40,735 nt of DNA from an uncultured Clostridium sp. Its GTDB lineage: Bacteria; Bacillota; Clostridia; Peptostreptococcales; Peptostreptococcaceae. The notes beneath the pieces were generated by a model. That model was not told the DNA's origin and searched no databases. It saw only the letters and a list, made by a program, of their open reading frames with translations. The translations under genes were made by a program, and so were the position numbers. This document shows, one piece after another, positions 1 through 8,022 of this stretch (its first letter is position 1; each line of letters begins with the position of its first letter). The stretch covers positions 1-40,735 of the forward strand of contig CAMBXR010000023.1 of assembly GCA_945871955.1 (NCBI GenBank), written 5' to 3'.

Positions 1-2
1 TA

Positions 3-50
3 GAAAACTCTGATGGCGCTCCAATAAGAGCTATAGCCATGATTGATTAA
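3..50 (+). CDS. C-terminal fragment of an unidentified gene
   Basis: An open frame enters from the left edge and stops at TAA 48-50. It encodes ENSDGAPIRAIAMID, too short to assign a family. A strong hairpin terminator follows the stop at once, which supports this being a real gene end and not a chance frame. No function is offered. Confidence 0.5.
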   Translation, partial: ENSDGAPIRAIAMID

Positions 51-51
51 A

Positions 52-95
52 AAAAATAGTAGTCCTAATCTCTTAAGTTTAGGCTACTATTTTTT
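52..95. terminator. Bidirectional hairpin terminator
   Basis: AAAAATAGTAG pairs with CTACTATTTTT, and inside that CCTAA pairs with TTAGG around a short loop. There are A and T runs on the two sides, so it can end both the plus-strand gene at the left edge and the minus-strand AraC-type gene, whose stop codon touches it. Confidence 0.8.
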
Positions 96-1299
96 ATTTA
101 AAATTTTTCCTATACTGAGTTGGCGTTTGAGACATATATTTTTTAAATAATCTAGAAAAATAGTTCACATCATTTACACCAATAATTCTTCCTATATCTT
201 GAATAGGTAATGATGTATCTCTAAGTAAAAATGTAGAGTGTTTTATTTTTAATTTATTAATATATTCTATAACAGAAAGCCCTGTTTCCTTTTTAAATAC
301 TCTAGATAAATATGTTGGTGAAACAAAAAATAAACTTGCAATCTCATTTACAGATAGATTGTTCTGCAAATTTGAATTTATGTAATTAATAACTTTTCCA
401 ACTAAAGATGAAAAATGCTTTATATTAAATTCACTAATTGCAAAACAGTAGTCAATCACCATATTATGAAAAATATTTTTAGTGTCATTAATAGAGTTTG
501 CAGCTTCTATTTTATTCATATACATTTGAAACAAATTTTCTGTATATGTATTAGACACTCCATTATTTTGGACTATCTTAGAAAGTAAGGTATTATAATA
601 AATAAGCTTATTTTTACAATTTCTTAAACTATATATATTATCATCTATAAAATATAAATCTAAAATCTTATCTAAAAATCTTATTGAATTTACTTTACTT
701 CCAGATTGTACAGAAACTAAAAGCTTATTTTCAAGAATAGTACGCTCTTCCAGAAATTTATGATTTATAGATTCAAAGGATAATCTTTGAGAATTATCTT
801 TAATAAAATCTGCTCTTTTTATATTACTTTTATAAATAAACTTAAGATTAATGTCTTCATCATAAATATTATTTTTTATTACAGAAATAATAGATGTTAT
901 TTTACTTCGTCCAATAAACGGCATAGAAATATAGTATTTTTTTATTAAATCTAATTCTACATCAGATATATTATAATTTTTAAAATCTTTTAATAAGTGA
1001 TCATGATTATTTGTAAGTAAATATGGTCCTATAAATAAATAGTTCTTTTCCTTTTCATCTAAACAAATAATTATATAGTTACCAAACATAAAATCTTCTA
1101 TAAAATATACATGATTTTGCTTAGTATCTAATAGTGAATTTAAAAATCTATTGAAATCTTTTTCACTAATTGTAAAAATCGGTGGTATTATTTTCTTTAA
1201 CTCCTCTACACTATCATCTAAATATTTTATATAAAAGCATTTTAGGTTCAATGTTGCATCTAACATTTCGGATATTAAATCTATTTTTTCATAAATCAC
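94..1299 (-). CDS. AraC-family transcriptional regulator
   Basis: A 401-residue cytosolic DNA-binding protein. The last ~100 residues hold the two helix-turn-helix units of the AraC/XylS family, including the recognisable SPTYLSRVFKKETG and the closing YFSRLFKKYMSQTPTQYR. The ~300-residue N-terminal part has no family I recognise and probably senses a ligand or partner. The start is GTG at 1297-1299, placed 8 bases after a GGGGGG ribosome site. It is divergent from the GH3 glycosidase gene across 235 bases, so the likely job, by context only, is control of that gene in response to a sugar or cell-wall fragment. It ends on a shared terminator. Confidence 0.9.
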   Translation of the reverse strand: MIYEKIDLISEMLDATLNLKCFYIKYLDDSVEELKKIIPPIFTISEKDFNRFLNSLLDTKQNHVYFIEDFMFGNYIIICLDEKEKNYLFIGPYLLTNNHDHLLKDFKNYNISDVELDLIKKYYISMPFIGRSKITSIISVIKNNIYDEDINLKFIYKSNIKRADFIKDNSQRLSFESINHKFLEERTILENKLLVSVQSGSKVNSIRFLDKILDLYFIDDNIYSLRNCKNKLIYYNTLLSKIVQNNGVSNTYTENLFQMYMNKIEAANSINDTKNIFHNMVIDYCFAISEFNIKHFSSLVGKVINYINSNLQNNLSVNEIASLFFVSPTYLSRVFKKETGLSVIEYINKLKIKHSTFLLRDTSLPIQDIGRIIGVNDVNYFSRLFKKYMSQTPTQYRKNFK

Positions 1300-1344
1300 A
1301 ATATATTCCCCCCACCAAATAAAATCAAACTAATAACACCTTTT

Positions 1345-1373
1345 ATTATAAATATATATAAACAAAATATCAA
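1345..1373 (-). promoter_or_regulatory. Promoter of the AraC-type regulator gene
   Basis: On the minus strand, TTGATA (1368-1373) and TATAAT (1345-1350) are separated by exactly 17 bases, about 45 bases upstream of the GTG start. This is a near-consensus housekeeping promoter, so the regulator is probably made constitutively. Confidence 0.7.
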
Positions 1374-1474
1374 TCAAGTATGTAAGTGTACTAGTATAAA
1401 ATAGGTTGTATTTGTGCTAAAACTATTCATATTTATTCTATAATATAATTGTTTACATTGATATAATTATAACA

Positions 1475-1490
1475 AGGAATAGGTATTCCT
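1475..1490. promoter_or_regulatory. Inverted repeat in the leader of the GH3 gene, possible operator
   Basis: AGGAATA and TATTCCT form a perfect 7-bp inverted repeat around GG, 45-60 bases upstream of the GH3 start. TATAAT sequences lie just upstream at 1439-1444 and 1462-1467, but neither has a good -35 box at 16-18 bases, as is typical of activator-dependent promoters. The binding protein is not shown; the divergent AraC-type product is the natural candidate. Confidence 0.4.
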
Positions 1491-1534
1491 AGACAAATTT
1501 AAACTCAAAAATATAATAAGGGGAATATTAAATT

Positions 1535-3256
1535 ATGAGAATTGATTTAAAAGCAAAACCATTTTATTTATCTGATGAAGACATAAAATGGGTAGAAGAC
1601 ACTTTATCTAACTTAACTTTAGATGAAAAAATAGGACAAGTTTTCGTAGATATGCTATGGAACAATACTGAAGATGAAGTAAAAGAAAGAATAGAAAAAT
1701 ATGGTATGGGCGGATTCAGATATAACAACATGTCTCCAGCTGAGCTTCATCACCAAAATAAAGTAATACAAGAAACTAGTAAAATACCTGCTCTAATAGC
1801 TGCTAATATAGAAGCTGGTGGAGATGGTGGTGTTAAAGGTGGAACTCACTTTGGACATCACGTTACTATAGGTGCTACTCAAGATAAAGAAAATGCTTAC
1901 AAAATGGGGTACTACGGTTGTAAAGAAGCAGCTGCTATAGGTTGTAACTGGACTTTTGCTCCAATAGTTGATATAAACAAAAACTGGAGAAACTGTGTTG
2001 TTTCAAGTAGATGTTTCTCAAGTGAAGCTGAACAAGTTCTTGATATGTCAAAAGAATATTTAAGAGGTGCAAATGATGCAGGTTTAGCTTGCTGTATGAA
2101 ACACTTCCCAGGTGATGGTTTAGATGATAGAGATCAACATATAGTAACTACTAACAACGATATGAGCGTTGAAGAATGGGAAGAAAACTTCGGTAAAGTT
2201 TACAGAGGTATGATAGACGCTGGTGTTGAATCTGTAATGATAGGGCATATAAGACTTCCTGAAATGTCTAGAAAATTAAGACCAGGAATAAAAGATAATG
2301 AAATAATGCCTGCTACTTTAGCACCAGAATTATTACAAGATTTATTAAGAGATGAATTAGGATTCAATGGATTAGTTATAACTGACGCAACTCATATGGT
2401 TGGTTTAACTTCTGCAATGAGAAGATCTGAAATAATGCCTTACACTATAGCTGCTGGTTGTGACATGATTCTTTACTACAGAGATAAAGATGAAGATGTT
2501 CAATCTATAAAAGATGGTTTAGCTAATGGTATATTAACTGAAGAAAGATTAAACGAAGCTGTAACTCGTGTATTAGCATTTAAAGCTATGTTAAAATTAC
2601 ACACTAAAAAAGCTGAAGGTACTTTAGTTCCATCTGAAGAAGGTCTTTCTGTTATAGGTTGTGAAGAACATAAAGAAGTTGCTAAAGACATAGCTGACAA
2701 AGCTATAACTTTAGTTAAAAATACTAGAGATCAATTACCAATAACTCCACAAACTCATAAGAGAATAATGCTTTACACTGTAGAGCAAGCTGGATTTACT
2801 CCTAATCAATTAGAGAGTGATACATTAAAAGCAAGAGTTAAAGCTAAATTAGAAGCTCAAGGATTTGAAGTTACTTTATTCGATCCTGCTGCTGGATTAA
2901 ATGGTAAACAATTATTAGCATCTACTCCAGTAAAAGAGTTCGTTGATAAATTTGATGCTGTTATGTTATTCGTTCATGTTGCTGGATTCTCTCAAAGTAA
3001 CGTAAGACGTATAACTTGGGCTATGCCAATGGGTCCAGATATTCCATGGTATGTAACTGAATTACCAACAGTTTGTGTATCTGTATTTAATCCATTCCAC
3101 TTAGCTGACGTACCAATGGTACCAACTTATATAAACGCATACTCTGACAATGATGCTACTTTAGATTTAACTATAGAAAAAATAATGGGTAAATCTGAAT
3201 TTAAAGGTGTTAGTTCTGTAGATGCATTCTGTAGCTCTTGGGATACTCGTTTATAA
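1535..3256 (+). CDS. Glycoside hydrolase family 3 protein (beta-N-acetylhexosaminidase-like)
   Basis: A 573-residue enzyme with no signal peptide, so cytosolic. An N-terminal barrel (about 25-350) is followed by a GH3-type C-terminal domain (about 380-573). KHFPGDG at 189-195 followed by D200-Q-H202 resembles the NagZ motif KHFPGHG..D-S-H, whose Asp/His pair is the acid/base in that family. VITDATHM places the probable nucleophile at Asp284. This favours release of N-acetylglucosamine from cell-wall fragments or chitooligosaccharides, but a beta-glucosidase role is not excluded. The start follows AAGGGGAA. Codon choice differs from its neighbours: it is rich in GCT, GGT, ACT and GAA, and I count 43% G+C at 1801-1860, which suggests strong expression. 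The divergent AraC-type gene is its probable regulator. Confidence 0.88.
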   Translation: MRIDLKAKPFYLSDEDIKWVEDTLSNLTLDEKIGQVFVDMLWNNTEDEVKERIEKYGMGGFRYNNMSPAELHHQNKVIQETSKIPALIAANIEAGGDGGVKGGTHFGHHVTIGATQDKENAYKMGYYGCKEAAAIGCNWTFAPIVDINKNWRNCVVSSRCFSSEAEQVLDMSKEYLRGANDAGLACCMKHFPGDGLDDRDQHIVTTNNDMSVEEWEENFGKVYRGMIDAGVESVMIGHIRLPEMSRKLRPGIKDNEIMPATLAPELLQDLLRDELGFNGLVITDATHMVGLTSAMRRSEIMPYTIAAGCDMILYYRDKDEDVQSIKDGLANGILTEERLNEAVTRVLAFKAMLKLHTKKAEGTLVPSEEGLSVIGCEEHKEVAKDIADKAITLVKNTRDQLPITPQTHKRIMLYTVEQAGFTPNQLESDTLKARVKAKLEAQGFEVTLFDPAAGLNGKQLLASTPVKEFVDKFDAVMLFVHVAGFSQSNVRRITWAMPMGPDIPWYVTELPTVCVSVFNPFHLADVPMVPTYINAYSDNDATLDLTIEKIMGKSEFKGVSSVDAFCSSWDTRL

Positions 3257-3261
3257 TATAC

Positions 3262-3295
3262 AAAAACACATTGCTATTTTCAGCAATGTGTTTTT
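3262..3295. terminator. Bidirectional hairpin terminator
   Basis: A perfect 14-bp stem (AAAAACACATTGCT with its complement) has a 6-base loop. The T run on the plus side ends the GH3 transcript and the A run serves the converging MATE gene. Confidence 0.9.
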
Positions 3296-3315
3296 TATTT
3301 ATTGTCTAAAATTTA

Positions 3316-4677
3316 TTATATATCAACTTTATATAGTTTGTGAGTTTTTCTAAGAACTACTAAAATGCTAACAAGTAAAATTCCTTTTGCTATACTACTT
3401 AAAGTAATACTCCACCAAATTCCATTTAACCCAAGTATCTCTGGTTTAGAAAGAAAAATTGCCAAAGGAATTCTAAGCCCCGTTAAAAGTGCGATTATAA
3501 TTGAGGGGATATAAGTCCTACCTAGTCCTTTAAATATACCAGCTACAATTATCTCAAAACACATAAACAATTGTGAGTATCCAAGAATTTTTAAATAATC
3601 TGTCCCTTTTAAAATAGCTTCTTGCTCATTTATAAATGCCCTAAATATAGGTTCTCCTAAAAATACTAAAATTACTGTAGTCAAACTTCCCCATATAGAT
3701 ACACCGATAAGTGCATATTTACTGCTTTTATTTATTCTATCTATTTTCTTAGCACCATAATTTTGACCAACAAAGCTGGATAAGGCAGAAGCAAAACCAT
3801 CACAACTATTCCATGATATAGACTCTATCTGAGAGCCTACCTTTTGAACTGCTATGGCAACCGGTCCAAAAGATGCCACTATAACTCCCATCATCATGGA
3901 AAAAACAGTAAATAAGCCATTTTGAAGTGCCACTGGTGTACCAAGTACAAATAGAGTTTTATAATATGAAAAATCAACTTCCCTAAATAATTTAATTTTA
4001 AAATGATTTGCTTTATCCTTCATAATTAAATAAATAAAACATAAAGACACTATTATATGTGATGTAATTGTGGCTATAGCAGCTCCTGTTACTCCCATTT
4101 TAGGGAATGGCCCTATTCCAAATATTAATACAGGATCTAAAATAATATTAGTCACTAAACCTATAGTATTTATTTTAAAAGGTGACTTACTATTACCTAG
4201 CCCCACAAATATAGAAGTAAACACAGGATTTATAAAATAAAACATCATGCCTAAGCCCACAATAAGTAAATATTGCTCTGACATATTAATAACTTCAACA
4301 TCTCCTAATTTAAAAAATCCAACAAGAGGTCCTCTCAGAAAAATTAAAGTCAAACTATATAAAAAAGATAAAATCATATTAATCTCTATAGCAGATTTAA
4401 TATAATATTTTGTATCTTTTTCATTCTTCTCCCCAACACTTTGGGCAACTTTAATTTCTCCCCCAACTTTTGATATCATAATAAATGCCATGGCAAGCCA
4501 AGGATAAAATCCTGCTGTTCCCACTGATGCTACAGCTTTACTTCCAATTCTTCCAACCCATATCATATCGATAAGGCTGTAGGCAATTTGTATAAAAGCT
4601 GTTCCCATTATAGGTAAAGCTAGTTTTACCAGTTTTTCAACAATATTACCTTCCGTTAAATCTATATTTTTACTCAT
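3316..4677 (-). CDS. MATE-family efflux transporter
   Basis: A 453-residue inner-membrane protein of about 12 membrane segments, the normal length for the MATE (multidrug and toxic compound extrusion) family. The N-terminus (GNIVEKLVKLALPIMGT, then DMIWVGRIGSKAVASVG) and the repeat half (PVALQNGLFTVFSMMMG, with VGQNYGAKK) are typical of the NorM/DinF-like group, which export cationic compounds in exchange for Na+ or H+. The substrate cannot be read from sequence. The start has AAGGAGAAGTT just before ATG. An inverted repeat at 4723-4739 lies about 45 bases upstream and may be an operator or the terminator of the preceding gene. Confidence 0.92.
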   Translation of the reverse strand: MSKNIDLTEGNIVEKLVKLALPIMGTAFIQIAYSLIDMIWVGRIGSKAVASVGTAGFYPWLAMAFIMISKVGGEIKVAQSVGEKNEKDTKYYIKSAIEINMILSFLYSLTLIFLRGPLVGFFKLGDVEVINMSEQYLLIVGLGMMFYFINPVFTSIFVGLGNSKSPFKINTIGLVTNIILDPVLIFGIGPFPKMGVTGAAIATITSHIIVSLCFIYLIMKDKANHFKIKLFREVDFSYYKTLFVLGTPVALQNGLFTVFSMMMGVIVASFGPVAIAVQKVGSQIESISWNSCDGFASALSSFVGQNYGAKKIDRINKSSKYALIGVSIWGSLTTVILVFLGEPIFRAFINEQEAILKGTDYLKILGYSQLFMCFEIIVAGIFKGLGRTYIPSIIIALLTGLRIPLAIFLSKPEILGLNGIWWSITLSSIAKGILLVSILVVLRKTHKLYKVDI

Positions 4678-4722
4678 AACTTCTCCTTTAGCATAATTAT
4701 TTTGTCTTATACTTCTAAAATA

Positions 4723-4739
4723 CCACCTAAATTAGGTGG
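4723..4739. promoter_or_regulatory. Inverted repeat between the MATE gene and its upstream neighbour
   Basis: CCACCTAA and TTAGGTGG form a perfect 8-bp inverted repeat with one central base. As RNA it gives a short GC-rich hairpin followed on the minus strand by TATTTTAG, a weak terminator for the gene starting at 5403. It also sits where an operator for the MATE gene would lie. I cannot tell which it is. Confidence 0.5.
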
Positions 4740-4752
4740 CACTTATATATAA

Positions 4753-5403
4753 TTAGTTATTATTAATTACATTTTCTTCTTCAATTTCTTTTAGTATTTT
4801 CAATTCTTTTTCATTTAGATCAGAAAAATCCATAATATTTTTTCTAATATAATTGGCCATTAAGGATCTTAAGTCTATAGTTTTATATAAACTATCAAAC
4901 TCTAAAAAATCAAATTGACTCATAAATATTGAATACTCTTCCACATCCCTTTTATTTATTTGACTTATAGCTTCTTCAATATTATTTTCTTTTATAAACT
5001 GATTATATTTTTCTAGCAAATCAAAGGCCCCTATATCTTTAAAAGCTTCTACAATATAATCCATTGTTATATTACTTAAATTAAATAAATATTCCCCTAG
5101 TCCTCCATTTTCCATTTCCGTTTCAAACCAAAGCAAAGTATAAATATTTCTATGAGATTTTTTCATATTTTCATAGACAGCTTTATCACTGCATCCATAT
5201 CCATATTCCAACTCTAAATTATTATCTACCATACAAATTAAATCTTCATCATCATAATTTAATACTCTTATATCATGTATTTTAGTTTTTGTAGATTCTT
5301 TAGATTTCATTGATTTAGCCTTGCTTTTTATTATTAAAAGAATGATTATATTCACAGCTCCTAAAATCACAAAAAATAAAAGTATATTGCTCATTAATGA
5401 CAT
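4753..5403 (-). CDS. Membrane-anchored DMP19-like (DUF4375) protein
   Basis: A 216-residue protein with an N-terminal membrane segment (about 6-26), a basic linker (SKAKSMKSKES) and a cytosolic domain. The segment ETEMENGGLGEYLFN (about 94-108) followed by AFKDIGAFDLLEKY matches the E-x-x-NGG-x-x-x-x-x-x-N pattern of the DMP19/DUF4375 family, one member of which is a DNA-mimic protein in Neisseria. The function of most members is unknown, and a membrane-tethered form would not fit simple DNA mimicry. The start follows GGGGGG by 8 bases. It lies 21 bases after the stop of a 72-residue membrane protein gene, probably in one transcript. Confidence 0.65.
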   Translation of the reverse strand: MSLMSNILLFFVILGAVNIIILLIIKSKAKSMKSKESTKTKIHDIRVLNYDDEDLICMVDNNLELEYGYGCSDKAVYENMKKSHRNIYTLLWFETEMENGGLGEYLFNLSNITMDYIVEAFKDIGAFDLLEKYNQFIKENNIEEAISQINKRDVEEYSIFMSQFDFLEFDSLYKTIDLRSLMANYIRKNIMDFSDLNEKELKILKEIEEENVINNN

Positions 5404-5424
5404 TATATAATCCCCCCGTAAATT

Positions 5425-5643
5425 TTATATAATTATATTCTTATTAAAATACAACACTGACAAAATAAGCATTATTATACCTATTACTATGCATATAGCA
5501 GACACAATTTTAGATTCTTTATATAGCTTTTTCTTATTTTTTACTTCATAAGAAAAGCAATAAATAAAAAATATCACTCCACTTAGTATAAGCATCGCCC
5601 CTACAGTACCCATAAAAAAAGTTGCCATTATAGAATTTTTCAT
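5425..5643 (-). CDS. Small membrane protein, two predicted membrane segments
   Basis: A 72-residue protein starting MKNSIMATFFMGTVGAMLIL, with two hydrophobic stretches (about 5-28 and 45-67) around a short basic loop (KNKKKLYKE). I do not recognise the family. The open frame extends upstream to 5820, but that extension overlaps the start of dpaL and has poor composition. The chosen ATG follows AGGATGTGA. A GTG at 5653-5655 is an alternative. It is the first gene before the DMP19-like gene, and its promoter region is shared with the divergent dpaL. Confidence 0.6.
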   Translation of the reverse strand: MKNSIMATFFMGTVGAMLILSGVIFFIYCFSYEVKNKKKLYKESKIVSAICIVIGIIMLILSVLYFNKNIII

Positions 5644-5660
5644 TTGTATTTTCACATCCT

Positions 5661-5728
5661 TGCTACTTGTTGATATAATTATTATATTATATTTTTTCTT
5701 TATTTTGGTAAATAAACTGCTACTTGTT
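5661..5728. promoter_or_regulatory. 11-bp direct repeats in the divergent dpaL promoter region
   Basis: TGCTACTTGTT occurs exactly twice, at 5661-5671 and 5718-5728, 57 bases apart in the 156-base region between dpaL and the divergent membrane protein gene. The second copy abuts the dpaL promoter. A regulator binding site is a reasonable guess but unproven. Confidence 0.4.
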
Positions 5729-5754
5729 AAAGCTATATATTTTTTTGCTATAAT
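5726..5754 (+). promoter_or_regulatory. Promoter of the dpaL operon, extended -10 type
   Basis: TATAAT at 5749-5754 is preceded by TGC, giving the extended -10 motif. GTTAAA at 5726-5731 is a weak -35 at 17 bases. It lies about 45 bases upstream of the dpaL ATG. Confidence 0.6.
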
Positions 5755-5799
5755 TATTTTGTAATAGTTTTTAGATCTATATGTTTGGAGGAATATTAT

Positions 5800-7023
5800 A
5801 TGATTAATTTTGAAGAGCAATTGGGAATTAGTATAATATCAACACCTGTGAACAATCAGAATTTACCAAAATTTTTAAACGAAGAAGTATCAAATAAAGT
5901 AAGAAATTTTCACTCATCTATTAGTAATTATCAAGTAACACCTCTTATTTCTCTTAATAATCTAGCAAAAAAACTTAATATTAAAGGAATTTACGTCAAA
6001 GATGAATCTTATAGATTTAATCTAAATTCATTTAAATCACTAGGTGGTATTTATGCAATCTTTAAAATTGTATGTGAAAAATTGCATATGGATGATAGTA
6101 AAACAACTTTTGAAGATTTGCAAAACCCTAAAATTAAAGAAAAATTAAAAGATATGGTTTTTATAACTGCCACAGATGGAAATCATGGTAAAGGAGTTGC
6201 CTTTGCTGCATCAAAGCTTGGTTGCAAATCAATTGTACTTATGCCTAAGGGAAGCATAGAAATTAGAGCTGAGGCCATTCGTCAGGTAGGTGCTTATGAA
6301 GTTACAATTACTGATTTAAATTATGATGACGCTGTAAGAAAAGCTGCCAAAATGGCAGAGGAAAATAACTGGTATTTAGTTCAAGATACAGCTTGGGATG
6401 GATATGAAGATGTACCTAATTATATTACTCAAGGATATACAACTATGGCAAATGAAACATATGATCAACTTCAGGAATATGGTATAGAAAAACCTACTCA
6501 TTTATTTTTACAAGCTGGTGTAGGTTCTATGGCTGGAGGTGTCTTAGGTTATTTTGCAAATAAATACAAAGGTAATCCTCCTATTACCACAATAGTGGAG
6601 CCAAAAAATGTGGCTTGTATTTATAAATCTACTTTAGCCAATGACGGAAAACCTCATGCAGTTACTGGAGATTTACACACTATAATGGCTGGTCTAAATT
6701 GTGGTGAACCAAATACTGCTACTTGGCCAATCTTAAGAGATTTTGCTTCTTTCTATGCAGCTTGTCCTGACGATGTTACTGCTAAGGGAATGAGATTAAT
6801 GGCAAACCCTTTAGGTGATGATAAAAAAATAATTTCTGGGGAATCTGGTGCTGTAGGTCTTGGATTACTGGCTTTATTAATGGAAAGAAAAGAATTTGAA
6901 AAAGTAAGAAAATATATGAATTTAAATTATGATTCTGTAGTTTTAATTTTTAGCACAGAAGGCAATACTGACCCTATAGGATATGATGAAATAACGAAGG
7001 AAGGTAAGTACGATGAATTATAA
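5800..7023 (+). CDS. dpaL: Diaminopropionate ammonia-lyase
   Basis: A 407-residue PLP enzyme of fold type II that converts 2,3-diaminopropionate to pyruvate and two ammonia. Known family members accept both the D and L forms, and some act on D-serine. LNSFKSLGG holds the PLP lysine (Lys79); TDGNHGKGVAFAA and QAGVGSMAGG are the substrate- and phosphate-binding loops. I chose ATG at 5800, 8 bases after GGAGG; a TTG at 5785 overlaps that ribosome site and is unlikely. Its last 11 bases overlap the next gene, whose ribosome site (AAGGAAGG) is inside dpaL, so the two are translationally coupled. The ygeW/ygeY partners seen elsewhere are absent here. Confidence 0.93.
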   Translation: MINFEEQLGISIISTPVNNQNLPKFLNEEVSNKVRNFHSSISNYQVTPLISLNNLAKKLNIKGIYVKDESYRFNLNSFKSLGGIYAIFKIVCEKLHMDDSKTTFEDLQNPKIKEKLKDMVFITATDGNHGKGVAFAASKLGCKSIVLMPKGSIEIRAEAIRQVGAYEVTITDLNYDDAVRKAAKMAEENNWYLVQDTAWDGYEDVPNYITQGYTTMANETYDQLQEYGIEKPTHLFLQAGVGSMAGGVLGYFANKYKGNPPITTIVEPKNVACIYKSTLANDGKPHAVTGDLHTIMAGLNCGEPNTATWPILRDFASFYAACPDDVTAKGMRLMANPLGDDKKIISGESGAVGLGLLALLMERKEFEKVRKYMNLNYDSVVLIFSTEGNTDPIGYDEITKEGKYDEL

Positions 7024-7948
7024 TAAAAAAGCAGTTTATTTTTTCTGCATAGATTACGAAAAAGATGAAGTTGCTCCCAGGGTTCTAGACTATTTAAAAA
7101 ATAATTATCCTCTTGTATTAATTAAACATAAATTTGATAATAGAAATATTTACGAATATGTAGATGAAAACAACAACTTATTTTCTTATGTAGAAACTGA
7201 TAAAGTGTTAAGCTATGACTATGATAAGTATATTCCTCTTTTAAATAAGTTATTTGCTGATTATGATGTGGCTGGAGTTGTAAATTGGCATGGTGGAGAA
7301 AAAGCTCCAGATAAAATCCTTACAGTACATTCCACTGGCGATGTAGTTGGAGGGATTTATGCCCCTTCTAATCCACTTTATTTAAGAAATTTATTAGTTT
7401 CCATGGAAAATAATAGAGTAAAAAACAATCTGGATGATTTTAAGGTAATGACTGAAGGTACTCATTGGACAGGAACTATAAGAGGTGGCAATATTAATTT
7501 AATAGATAAATATGAAGTGCCTCTATTTGATATTGAAATAGGTAGTAGCCTTGATAGTTGGTCTAATGAAACTGCTGTAAAAACTTTAGCTACGTCTCTA
7601 CAAGATGTCTTTTCCGATGACGATGACATAAAAGTTCTTCTTTGTACAGGAGGTATGCATTTTGAAGAAACTTTCTCCAATATAATTCTCGATAAGAATT
7701 ACAAAATTTCTGTAGGTCATGTTCTTCCTAATCAATGGCTTGTTCAAGGAGAATATGATAAAGATGAAAAATATGATTTATTAAAAAAATGTGTTAATTC
7801 CATAATTGGCAATATTGATGGAATAGTAATCCACGATAATTTAAAGTCAGGCTATAAAAATCAAATAAAAAAACTTGCTGACGAGTTAGGCATTCCAACA
7901 TTCAAACATAAAAAATTAAGAAATCCAAAGGATTTACCTATTTGGTAA
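7013..7948 (+). CDS. DTD2/GEK1-like D-aminoacyl-tRNA deacylase (archaeal/plant type)
   Basis: A 311-residue soluble protein. Several blocks match the archaeal/plant D-aminoacyl-tRNA deacylase family (COG1650, DTD2): NWHGGEK (91-97), LTVHSTGD (103-110), EGTHWTG (148-154), DIEIGSS followed by DSW (173-183), TGGMHFEETF (212-221) and SVGHVLP (233-239). That family frees D-amino acids from tRNA, and plant and archaeal members also clear aldehyde-modified D-aminoacyl-tRNA. The first block differs from the usual H-x-S-x-S-G form, so substrate choice may have shifted. The overlap with dpaL argues for a shared role in D-amino-acid or diaminopropionate detoxification, which is inference. The unrelated bacterial Dtd fold is not seen here. 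Confidence 0.8.
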   Translation: MNYNKKAVYFFCIDYEKDEVAPRVLDYLKNNYPLVLIKHKFDNRNIYEYVDENNNLFSYVETDKVLSYDYDKYIPLLNKLFADYDVAGVVNWHGGEKAPDKILTVHSTGDVVGGIYAPSNPLYLRNLLVSMENNRVKNNLDDFKVMTEGTHWTGTIRGGNINLIDKYEVPLFDIEIGSSLDSWSNETAVKTLATSLQDVFSDDDDIKVLLCTGGMHFEETFSNIILDKNYKISVGHVLPNQWLVQGEYDKDEKYDLLKKCVNSIIGNIDGIVIHDNLKSGYKNQIKKLADELGIPTFKHKKLRNPKDLPIW

Positions 7949-7959
7949 ATTACATAATT

Positions 7960-8020
7960 AAAAGCATAGAATAAGTAAAAATATTATAAGTTAATAATTC
8001 TATTTACTCTATGCTTTTTT
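7960..8020. terminator. Long hairpin terminator between converging genes
   Basis: AAAAGCATAGA near 7960 pairs with TCTATGCTTTT at 8007-8017, and GTAAA with TTTAC just inside, leaving a large AT-rich loop. A T run follows. It serves the dpaL operon and the converging YitT gene. Confidence 0.7.
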
Positions 8021-8022
8021 GA

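Noticed and set aside
5785-5799. TTG start for dpaL five codons upstream
   Set aside because: This TTG overlaps the GGAGG ribosome site that serves the ATG at 5800.
5644-5820. N-terminal extension of the small membrane protein (131-residue reading)
   Set aside because: It would overlap the dpaL ribosome site and start and has a composition unlike a real N-terminus. An internal ATG at 5643 with a ribosome-site-like sequence gives a clean 72-residue membrane protein.
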